Shown here in pieces: positions 42,463 to 52,300 of a stretch of 64,000 nt of DNA. The stretch lies in the NCBI GenBank assembly GCA_934229275.1, contig CAKQDN010000004.1, forward strand, positions 1 to 64,000, in the 5' to 3' direction. Both the position numbers and the translations under genes were made by a program. This DNA comes from an uncultured Clostridia bacterium. GTDB taxonomy: Bacteria > Bacillota > Clostridia > Christensenellales > Pumilibacteraceae. The notes below the pieces were generated by a model. It was not told the DNA's origin. It ran no database searches and saw nothing but the letters and a program-made list of their open reading frames with translations. The number at the start of each line of letters is the position of its first letter. Positions within the stretch are counted from its first letter, which is position 1.

Positions 42463-43860
42463 ATGACGGATAATATAAGACTTGAAAGCGATTCGATAGG
42501 AACGCTCGAAATACCCTCTGACGCGTATTACGGCGTTCAGACGCTTCGCGGATACCGCAATTTTAACATAACCGGAACCGGACTCAACCGCTCGTTTATA
42601 ATGAATATCGTGCGCATTAAAAAGGCTGCCGCGATAATCAACGCCAAAGCCGGACTTCTGGACGAGAAAACCGAAAACGCGATCGTTGCCGCGTGCGACG
42701 AAGCGCTTGCCGGCAAACTGGATGCGGGCTTTATAACCGACGCGATTCAGGGCGGAGCAGGCACCACCGCAAACATGAACGTCAACGAAGTCATCGCCAA
42801 CCGCGCTACCGAATTGCTCGGCGGCAAAAAAGGCGAATATCTGTGCCACCCCAACGACCACGTCAACTGTTCGCAGTCCACCAACGACGTCATCCCCACC
42901 GCAGGCAAACTCACGGTTATCGAAATGTGCGCCGCGCTTAAAGAAAACGTTGCCGCGCTCGTTGCCGCGCTCGACGCAAAGGCGAAGGAATTCGACGGCA
43001 TTATAAAAATGGGCAGAACGCAACTCGAGGACGCAGTCCCCATTCGTTTGGGGCAGGAATTCGCGGCGTATTCGTCGTGTATCAGCCGCTGCATGCGCCT
43101 TATCGACAAAGCCGAAGCGGAAATGCACTCGTTAAACCTCGGCGGAACGGCTATCGGAACGGCGATCAACGTCAAAAAAACCTATCTTAAAAACATCGTC
43201 CCCGAACTTGCGGAAATAACCGGCTACGAACTGACTCAAGCCGACAACCTCATCGACGCGACGCAGAATCTGGACGGATTCGTGTTCGTTTCGGGCGCGC
43301 TCAAAACGCTTGCCGTGTCGCTGTCCAAAATGTGCAACGATCTGCGCCTGCTGTCGAGCGGTCCCAAAACAGGACTGGAAGAAATCGTTTTGCCGGCAAT
43401 GCAGAACGGCTCGTCCATTATGCCCGGCAAAGTCAACCCCGTTATCCCCGAAGTCGTGACGCAGGTGGCTTTCGCGGTCATCGGCAACGACACCACGATA
43501 ACGCTTGCCGCCGAAGCCGGACAACTCGAACTCAACGCGTTCGAGCCGGTCGTGTTCTACAAACTGTTCGAGTCGCTGACCTGCATGAAAAACGCGGTAA
43601 AAACGCTTACCGTCAACTGCATCGATGGTATTCAGTCCAACCGTCAGCGCTGCGAAGAACTTCTGTACGAAAGCGTCGGAACGGTAACGGCTCTTACGCC
43701 CTACCTCGGCTACAAGAAGTCGGCAGACCTTGCCAAAGAGGCACTTAAAAAGAATAAGAGAATCAAGGACCTCGTACGCGAGCAGAAACTTCTGCCCGAC
43801 GACAAACTGGACGAACTGCTCGATCCGTTTACCATGACGAGTCCCGCGGAAAAAGAATAA
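42463..43860 (+). CDS. aspA: Aspartate ammonia-lyase (aspartase)
   Basis: The 465-residue enzyme converts aspartate to fumarate and ammonia. It belongs to the fumarase/aspartase superfamily with the active loop GSSIMPGKVNPVIPE (about residue 315); the VIPE ending separates aspartase from fumarase C. GGAGTTANMNVNEVIANRA (about 99), NDHVNCSQSTND (about 131) and GRTQLEDAVPIRLGQEF (about 185) also match. It stands alone under its own promoter but is followed by pckA. Together they could turn aspartate into fumarate and oxaloacetate-derived PEP during amino-acid or succinate metabolism. Confidence 0.9.
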   Translation: MTDNIRLESDSIGTLEIPSDAYYGVQTLRGYRNFNITGTGLNRSFIMNIVRIKKAAAIINAKAGLLDEKTENAIVAACDEALAGKLDAGFITDAIQGGAGTTANMNVNEVIANRATELLGGKKGEYLCHPNDHVNCSQSTNDVIPTAGKLTVIEMCAALKENVAALVAALDAKAKEFDGIIKMGRTQLEDAVPIRLGQEFAAYSSCISRCMRLIDKAEAEMHSLNLGGTAIGTAINVKKTYLKNIVPELAEITGYELTQADNLIDATQNLDGFVFVSGALKTLAVSLSKMCNDLRLLSSGPKTGLEEIVLPAMQNGSSIMPGKVNPVIPEVVTQVAFAVIGNDTTITLAAEAGQLELNAFEPVVFYKLFESLTCMKNAVKTLTVNCIDGIQSNRQRCEELLYESVGTVTALTPYLGYKKSADLAKEALKKNKRIKDLVREQKLLPDDKLDELLDPFTMTSPAEKE

Positions 43861-44063
43861 TGCGAAACAAAACGGCTTTTTTGCTGCCAAAGCGGCGCAA
43901 AACGGTCGTTTTTCTTTTGTCCGAGCGGAAAAAGAGGGAGCGGACGATATATCTTTCGATATGACGGTATATCATTTCGGGAACACAGGGCGTTTTAAGG
44001 TGAAAAAAAGATAAAAATTTAAATTTGCCGCCTTATTTACTTCCTTTTTGACGGAAGATGTTA

Positions 44064-44160
44064 TATAATATGTAAGGTCGGGGAGATTGGCATTTTCCCG
44101 ATGAAGTCCGGACAAGCCCCTGGCGAAACACGCAAATAATTCATATTAAGAGGTGTGATT
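44064..44160 (+). promoter_or_regulatory. pckA promoter -10 and structured leader
   Basis: TATAAT at 44064-44069 has no clear -35 at 17 bp. The roughly 85-base leader has a hairpin (TCGGGGA at 44078 with TCCCGA at 44096), a TCCGGA palindrome and AAGCCCC, which could instead pair with the GGGG of the hairpin. The alternatives look like a switch, but no known riboswitch class is recognised. The 300-base gap before it contains only a GATATATC-type palindrome near 43945. Confidence 0.4.
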
Positions 44161-45768
44161 ATGAAAAAAATAGACTTAACGCAATACGGAATCACCGGAA
44201 CCACCGAAGTGGTTTATAATCCGTCCTACGAACTGCTGTTCGAAGAAGAAACCAAACCCGGTCTCGAAGGATTCGAAAAGGGTCAGGTAAGCGAACTGGG
44301 CGCCGTAAACGTCATGACCGGTATCTACACCGGACGTTCGCCCAAAGACAAATTCATCGTTATGGACGAAAATTCCAAAGACACCGTCTGGTGGACTTCG
44401 GACGAATACAAAAACGACAACCATCCGGCAACTCAGGAAGCATGGGCGGCAGTAAAGGACATCGCGAAGAAAGAACTTTCGAATAAGCGTCTGTTCGTCG
44501 TGGATGCGTTCTGCGGAGCAAACAAAGACACTCGCATGGCTATCCGTTTCATAATGGAAGTCGCATGGCAGGCTCACTTCGTCACCAACATGTTCATTAA
44601 GCCCACCGAAGAAGAACTCGAAAACTTCAAGCCCGACTTCGTCGTTTACAACGCGTCCAAGGCTAAAGTGGAAAACTACAAGGAACTTGGTCTGAACAGC
44701 GAAACCGCGGTTATGTTCAACATCACCAGCCGCGAACAGGTTATCGTCAACACCTGGTACGGCGGAGAAATGAAGAAGGGTATGTTCTCCATGATGAACT
44801 ACTATCTGCCGCTTAAAGGAATCGCTTCCATGCACTGCTCGGCAAACACCGATATGGAAGGCAAGAACACCGCAATATTCTTCGGACTGAGCGGAACCGG
44901 TAAAACCACGCTTTCCACCGATCCTAAGCGTCTGCTCATCGGCGACGACGAACACGGCTGGGACGACAAGGGCGTGTTCAACTTCGAGGGCGGCTGCTAC
45001 GCAAAGGTCATCAACCTCGACAAAGAATCCGAACCCGACATTTACAACGCAATCAAGCGCAACGCTTTGCTTGAAAACGTCACTCTGGATAAAGACGGCA
45101 AAATCGATTTCGCAGACAAGAGCGTAACCGAAAACACCCGTGTTTCCTATCCGATCAACCACATCACGAACATCGTTCGCCCGATTTCCGCAGCGCCCGC
45201 GGCAAAGAACGTCATCTTCCTGTCCGCCGACGCATTCGGAGTGCTGCCTCCCGTGTCCATCCTCACGCCCGAGCAGACTCAGTACTACTTCCTGTCCGGC
45301 TTCACCGCTAAACTCGCCGGTACCGAACGCGGAATAACCGAACCCACCCCGACTTTCTCGGCTTGCTTCGGTCAGGCGTTCCTCGAACTGCATCCCACCA
45401 AGTATGCCGAAGAACTGGTTAAGAAGATGAAGGCGAGCGGAGCAAAGGCATATCTCGTCAACACCGGCTGGAACGGTACCGGCAAGCGTATTTCCATCAA
45501 GGATACCCGCGGCATCATCGACGCTATTTTAAGCGGAGCAATCGAATCGGCTCCCACCAAAACCATTCCGTACTTCGATTTCGAAGTTCCGACCGCTCTT
45601 CCCGGAGTGGACAGCGCAATCCTCGATCCTCGCGATACCTACAAGGTTGCAGGCGAATGGGAGAAGAAGGCGGAAGACCTCGCAGGCAGATTTATTAAGA
45701 ATTTCGCCAAGTACGAAGGAAACAAAGCCGGCAAAGCGCTCGTTTCCGCAGGTCCTCACAAAGAATAA
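44161..45768 (+). CDS. pckA: Phosphoenolpyruvate carboxykinase (ATP)
   Basis: The 535-residue enzyme interconverts oxaloacetate plus ATP with PEP, CO2 and ADP. The kinase-type P-loop is [11 protein letters not shown] (about residue 241), followed by the metal-binding [10 protein letters not shown] (about 260); the substrate segments TGRSPKDKF and the Lys/His pair near WYGGEMKKG and MHCSAN are present. The set identifies the ATP-dependent class. The ATG at 44161 follows AAGAGGTG; a GTG six bases earlier is too close. In anaerobes it often runs toward oxaloacetate for succinate formation. A structured leader precedes it and a terminator follows. Confidence 0.95.
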   Translation: MKKIDLTQYGITGTTEVVYNPSYELLFEEETKPGLEGFEKGQVSELGAVNVMTGIYTGRSPKDKFIVMDENSKDTVWWTSDEYKNDNHPATQEAWAAVKDIAKKELSNKRLFVVDAFCGANKDTRMAIRFIMEVAWQAHFVTNMFIKPTEEELENFKPDFVVYNASKAKVENYKELGLNSETAVMFNITSREQVIVNTWYGGEMKKGMFSMMNYYLPLKGIASMHCSANTDMEGKNTAIFFGLSGTGKTTLSTDPKRLLIGDDEHGWDDKGVFNFEGGCYAKVINLDKESEPDIYNAIKRNALLENVTLDKDGKIDFADKSVTENTRVSYPINHITNIVRPISAAPAAKNVIFLSADAFGVLPPVSILTPEQTQYYFLSGFTAKLAGTERGITEPTPTFSACFGQAFLELHPTKYAEELVKKMKASGAKAYLVNTGWNGTGKRISIKDTRGIIDAILSGAIESAPTKTIPYFDFEVPTALPGVDSAILDPRDTYKVAGEWEKKAEDLAGRFIKNFAKYEGNKAGKALVSAGPHKE

Positions 45769-45791
45769 TCAACCGTTTGTAACGGCAAACG

Positions 45792-45823
45792 AAAACCTCG
45801 TCGCATCGCGCGGCGAGGTTTTT
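45792..45823 (+). terminator. Terminator of pckA
   Basis: AAAACCTCGTCGC and GCGCGGCGAGGTTTTT form a tight GC-rich stem with a T run. Confidence 0.87.
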
Positions 45824-45857
45824 CCGTATAAAATCGTATGCGAAACGAACGGCTATT

Positions 45858-45879
45858 TACGCGCGCGTGCGTGCGCGCG
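45858..45879. other. Alternating pyrimidine-purine tract in a long gene-free gap
   Basis: Twenty-two bases alternate strictly (TACGCGCGCG, TGCGTG, CGCGCG), a sequence able to form Z-DNA under supercoiling. The gap from 45769 to 46367 is otherwise AT-rich, with an inverted repeat CACTCT/AGAGTG near 46010 and the promoter of the giant gene; no other gene is seen. Confidence 0.6.
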
Positions 45880-46186
45880 ACTATAATTATACCATAATAA
45901 TGTGAGCGAGCCTACGCGCATGCGAAATTTATAGAGTATGCACAAAACGGCACTTTTATGCATAAAACATACAAACGGCTTTTTTCGGAACTCTGCGGCG
46001 CTAAAAAGTCCACTCTTTTTTTTACTTGAGAGTGCCTAAAAACTTAATTTAAAGTGAAATCAAGGTGAAAGAGTCTTGTTTTTATCGATATATTTGTATC
46101 TATTGTTCAAAAAGGGTTAAAAAAGACGTAAAAATCGCCCGATACCGAAAAAATGTATATTTATTCAAAAAATTGTGCAAAAACAG

Positions 46187-46215
46187 TTGACAAATTTCTG
46201 ATAAAATAGTAAAAT
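46187..46215 (+). promoter_or_regulatory. Promoter of the giant LRR lipoprotein gene
   Basis: TTGACA at 46187-46192 and TAAAAT at 46210-46215 have a 17 bp spacer. A leader of about 145 bases follows with a hairpin (AACCCGTTCGGGTT at about 46311) and a second pairing of AGCAA with TTGCT. Confidence 0.82.
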
Positions 46216-46367
46216 AGGTCAATAATATGATGAGCAAGGGAGGAGTATAATCGAGAGCAGTCCGCAAAAGAGCAAAAAATGAATTGCTTTTCGCCCCGAT
46301 AGTACGCAAAACCCGTTCGGGTTAATGATGAGAGAACACGCGGAAATAAACGTAACGGAGGCATGTA

Positions 46368-49300
46368 ATGAAAAGAACAAGAGGCTATTTATTGGCAAAA
46401 CTCCTGTTGGTGATCCTGGCGGTATGCATGATTGCATTCCCTCTCGCCGCATGCGACGGCGACACGACCAATCCGACCGGAGAGAAAAAGACTGCAAGTT
46501 ACTACTGCATCGTTGACGGAACTGAATACACCGTGTCGCTCGAAGGCACGTCTTTCAGTCTGGAAATCGCCGGAGAAACCAAAACCGGTACTTTCAACCT
46601 GCAGGGCAAAACTCTCGTAATCTATCCCGAAGGCGGCGAAGAAATCACCGCTACTTTGGACGGTGACGTGCTAAAACTCACCTACAAGGGAATCGAGTAC
46701 GAAATGCTCGAAAACAAAATTTTCACCGTAACGTTCGTGCTTAACGGCGGAACCGGCACCGAAACCGCATCCGTCAAAAACGGACAAAAGGTAACCGCAC
46801 CCGCGGCGCCCACGAAAGACGGCTACGTTTTCGAGGGTTGGTTCACCGACGCCGAACTTATGAAACCTTATAAATTCGACGTAAACGAGCGCGGAAACGT
46901 CACTCTTTACGCGAAATTCGTTGAAATAACTGACGAAGAAGTGTATACCGCTACGCTTATGAACGGCGAAGAGAATGTCGGCACGATGCAAACCGTGAAC
47001 GGCAAACTCGTCAATTTGCCCGTACTCACCGCAGAAGGCAAGAAGTTCGTCGGCTGGTGGGTCAGCGCGGACGGATCAAAAGACAAACTCTCTTATAAAT
47101 ACGAAGCTCAGCAGATCGATCGCGACGTCACGCTGTACGCTATGTGGGACGCCGACGGACTGCTCGTTTCGGCAACCGCAAAGCGTATTTCCTGGACTTC
47201 GCTGGGTAACTCCGCGCGTTACTCGATAACCGTCAAAATGCCCGGGGGCGAAGAAATCACCGAAGAAAACTGGACGCAGAACTACTACGATTATGAGATG
47301 ACCGTTGCCGGCGAATACGAAATCACCGTTTCTTACAGAGATAACACGGCAACCGTTTATTATCGTCATATGTGCCTTGCGGAAGTCAAGAACTTCGAAG
47401 TGGAAGGCAACACGCTCAAGTTTGCTCCCGTTGCGAACGCCGAAGGATACAAACTTACCGTAACCTGCGAAAATCCCGATCACGATCACCTTCTGGCAAT
47501 CGATCTCGGAAATAAAACTTCCTACGATTTTTCTACCTGCGGAATGACCGAAAAAGGTCTTACTTTCGTCGTCGAAGCGTATGCCGACGGCTATGCTTCT
47601 TCGTACTCCGAAAAGTATACTCTCGTCCGCACGCTTGCAAAAGTTGAAGGAATTAAGGCAGACGAAAATATCGACGAACTCACCTGGAACGCAGTGGAAA
47701 ACGCCACTAATTATAACGTAACCATTATAACTTCGAGAGATACCGTCGAATTGACCACCTCTGAAACCAAAGTAGATCTGCGCGCTTATTCCGGAGAAAT
47801 CCGCGTTACCGTCGTGGCAACCGCAAAGTGCTACAACAGTTCCGAAGAATCGTACATCGATCTTAAAAAGACCAAACTCGCAACTCCGTCCGGTTTTGCG
47901 TTCAGCGCGGGAAAGTTCACCTGGAAGCCCGTTGACGGCGCGACCGGATATATAATAAAGATAGGCACCGCAGAGTTCACGTTCGATAGGAATACGTATT
48001 CGTACACGCTTACCGACGAGGACTACGCTAAAACCGGCAATGCCGATACGGCTGCCGTAAAAGCGGTCGGAGGAACGATCGGCGGAGAAAGATACGCCGA
48101 TTCCGACTATACCGAAGAACTCAACTTCGGCGAAGGCGCGCTCGCGCAAACGCTTGCTTACCGTAACGGCAAAGTCATCTGGAACGGCGTTTACGGCGCA
48201 ACCGCATATTCGGTTAAGATAAACGGCGCTTTGGTTGCGGATAAACAGACTGCGACTTCCGTAAATCTGAAACTCGAAGAAAAAGAAACCACCGTGGAAG
48301 TATGCTACTACCGCGGAGATAAGCAGTCGGAATGGAAAACTCTCGCAATTCACGCAAATAAAGTAACCTACGTCACCGGCAAAGAGGACGACGAATACGA
48401 ATACCTCACCGACGGCGACTCGTACGGTCTGCCCGCAATAACCCGCGTGGGCTACACGTTCTCTTCGTGGCTGCTCGACGGCGAATCCGTGGGAGCAGGA
48501 AGTAAATTCACCGGCGGAGAAGACGTCTCTCTGGTCGCTCAGTGGAGAGCCAACAGATACACCGTAACGCTCGATAAGATGCGTGAAGACGCATCCGTTT
48601 CCGAAGCGACCAAAACCGTAATTTACGGCGAAAAATACGAACTGCCCAAGGCGGAATGTACCGACCCGTTGTTCGCTTTCGCAGGCTGGTTCACCGAACC
48701 TAACGGAAAAGGCATCCAGTACACCGATTACACGGGTACGTCTATCGACAAGTACGTCAGAGCGGGCAACTGCAGACTGTACGCATACTATGCCGAAATA
48801 TTCGAATTCAAACTCACCAACGGCGAAAAAGAATACGCCGTGCTTAAAGGCGAAGGTATCGACTACGTCAGCGAAGTTAAGGTACCGGGTAAATATAACG
48901 GCAAAAACGTCACCGTAATCACGTCGTTTGCCGATTGCAGCAACATTACCCGTCTGTATCTGCCCGATACCGTTACTGCGGTCGAAGTCGGCATGGACGG
49001 CGGCTACACGACCGGCTCCGCATTCGCTAACTGCAGAAACCTCGACTGGATCGAGATGTACCACGTCGAAGGCGCAGGCAAAGCAAAATATAAAACCGAA
49101 AACGGTATTCTTTATAAGAGATTGCAGGACACCGATACTTACGAACTCGCGTACTATCCCAAGTACCGTGAGGGAGCATATGTAATTCCGTCCTACGTCG
49201 TAAATATCCCCGTCAAGGCACTTTATCAGAAGTATAACTTAACCGAACTCACCGTTCCGTCGTCCGTAATCAAAATCGGCGACTCGGCGTTCGCAAGTTG

Positions 49301-52300
49301 TTCCAAACTGTATAAAATCACCTTTATATCCGACGAAACCGCAAAGGAAATCGCATTCGGAACCGACGTGTTCAAGTCCAATTCCAAACTGGACGAAATC
49401 ACGCTTCCCGATTCGATTAAAGAATTCTCGCCCACGCTGTTCGACGGCTGCTCCGCGCTTCAGAACGTTTACATTTCGAACAACGCGAAGTATAAGAGCA
49501 TGAACGGCGTTATCTGCGGAGTAAATCAGGCTTCGGGCGCAGTCGACACCATTCTCTACTTCCCGAAAGGAAGAGACGGCGAATACACCATCCCCGCAGG
49601 CATCACCGCAATCGGCGAAGCCGCATTCAAAGGCAACACGAAACTTACCAAACTCACCGTTCCGGGCTATGTAACCTATATCGGAAAAGAAGCGTTCCGC
49701 GGTTGCAGCGGTATTCTCGAACTCGAATTCCTGGGTAAAGCAAATGACGAAAGTCTTACTATCGAAGAATATGCGTTCTACGGACTCAGCAAGATAGAAG
49801 AACTCACGCTGCCCGAAAACCTTAAAGTAATGAAGCAGTACGCGTTCGGCGGAACCAGCAAACTCAGAACGCTTAACCTCAACATCGTCCGTACGGTCGT
49901 GGATTACGCAGAATATTCGTTCCACAATGACGCGTCCACTCACATCGGCTATCTCTATTACATCAACATCGGTAAAGACACGCCCAAGATCGACAACTTC
50001 GGAAACGTGCTCGGCGGCAGCAGCCTTAAAGAGGTGAACGTTGACGAAAACAACCAGAGTTACTTCTCGCAGGACGGTGTCCTGTTCAGCAGAACGCTCG
50101 GAGAAAACGCCGAAATCGAAATCGCGTACTTCCCCGAAGGTATCGAAGGCGAATACGTCATCCCCGAAACCATCGAAGGTAAAGGCACCATCAAAACCAT
50201 CGGCGGTAACGTGTTTCTTAACAAAAAACTGATCACTTCTGTCGTTATTCCTAAGAGCGTAACCAAAATCGGCGACAGCGCGTTTAAGGGTTGCAGTCTT
50301 CTCGAAACGGTTACGTTTGCAAATGCCGATATGGCACTTGCCGAAGACGGATCCAATGCGCTCGAATTAGGTTCCAATGCGTTCCAGAACTGCACTGTGC
50401 TTAAAAACATAACGCTTCCCCAGCGTCTCGTGTTTATCGGCGACTACGCATTCCGTTATTGCCATGCGCTCGAGGAAATCACCATTCCGAAAAACGTCGA
50501 AACTCTCGAAGAAACGTATGCTAAGAGCGATTACCCGGCGGAAAAAATCACCAGAAACCGTACTTTTACAAACTGCAATATGCTGCGCGCGATTAACGTT
50601 GCGGAAGGCAACAAAAACTACTTCTCGGTTGACGGACTTCTCTATAAGAACAATTACGATAACGACGGCAAAATAACCGGCTCCACGCTGATCATCTGCC
50701 CCGGCGGAAAAACCGGCGTCGTCGACATTGATCCGTCGGTCGAAAAAATCGAAGCGCTTGCATTCTACGCAAACGAAAACGTCACCGAAATTACTTTCTC
50801 GAAGGGCATCAAAGGCACCGGATTGCTGATCGGCGACGCAGCGTTCAACGCCTGCAAAAAACTGGCAAAACTGTCGCTGCCGCAAGGTCTGCAAGCCATC
50901 AACGAAAAAACTTTCTATCAATGCGAATCGCTTGAAGAAGTATTCATCCCCAAAACCGTAACCTTCATCGGCGTCGACGCGTTCAGCAAGTGTACCAATC
51001 TGCGTATCGTCAACATCGAGGACGGATATATTTACAAAGAAACCAAAGGTGAAGACGGAGAAGTGACGAAAGAAATCGTCAACTATCTCGAAATCGGTGC
51101 CGGTAAGGCTACTAGCGACTATTACGGCAACTATACTTACAACGGCGCTTTTGCAAACTGCCCGGCTCTTGCCGAAATCACCATTCCGAACAGAATGAAA
51201 ACCGTAGGTCAGTTCGCGTTCGTAAACAGCGGACTTAAAACCGTCAACCTTTCCAAGGATGTCGAAACTCTTGACTTCGGCGCTTTCTACCAGAATACAT
51301 CGCTTAAAACGGTAAACTTTGCAGAGAACGGATCGCTTAAAACCATAGGCGAGAAGGCATTCTATACAGCAGGCATTAAAGAACTCGTCATCCCCGAAGG
51401 AGTAACCGCGGTTAAACACAGCGCATTCTATAGCAATGTCGACCTGGTTAAAGTTACGCTTCCGTCCACGCTTGCCACTATCACCGGCAAAGGTTCGCAG
51501 ACGTCATCGTCCGACGACAAAACTTATACGTCCAACTTCTACGGATGTACGTCGCTCAAAACGGTTATATTCAACAAGGATAAAGACGGAAACACCGCGC
51601 TTACGCAAATAGGCGGTATGATGTTCGGCAATTGTTCGTCGCTGGAAAGCATCGAAATTCCCAAATCGGTTATTACGATAGGCGCTTCCGCATTCAACGG
51701 AGCAAAGGCTCTTAAAACGGTCACTTTCGAAGAGGGCAGTAAATTCGAGTCCACCGGCACGCTTGCATTCCAGTATGCCGCGCTCGAAAGCATCAAGTTC
51801 CCCAAATCCATTAAAACTATAGGAAACAGCACTTTCAACGAATGTTACAACCTCAAGAAGGTTGAATTCGAAGAAGAAAGCAATCTGTCCTCAATCGGTA
51901 ACACTGCGTTCAAACTGACAGGACTTACCGAATTCCGCTTCCCCAAGAGCAGCGCTTCGGGCGGTATCTCTCTCGGAACCGCGATCTTCGAAAAATGCAC
52001 CGCGCTTACCTATGTCTATATGTCCGAATCGGTTACCGACATCGAAGGTGCGTTCAGTAAATGCTCGTCCATAACCACGATGGTTATTTCCGAAAACTCC
52101 GAAAACTTCAAAGTTTCCTCCTCCAACGCAAAGATAATCACCAACAAGGACGGTACGGCAATTCGTTACATTCTCGGCACGCTCGACGTTCCCGAGGTGG
52201 AACAGAAAGACAAAGACGGTAACGTTATCGTCGGCGAAGACGGAAAACCCGTCACCATGAAGGAATTCACGTTGCCTTCCGACGTCGTCGAAATCGCGCC

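Noticed and set aside
46222..46367. A firm c-di-GMP-I riboswitch annotation
   Set aside because: Only the CGCAAA-like pieces resemble the class; the GAAA tetraloop, its receptor and the closing GGGUUACC region were not found.
47076..49064. A 662-codon minus-strand open frame inside the giant lipoprotein gene
   Set aside because: It follows from the codon bias of the repeat-rich plus-strand gene and has no promoter, ribosome site or recognisable domain.
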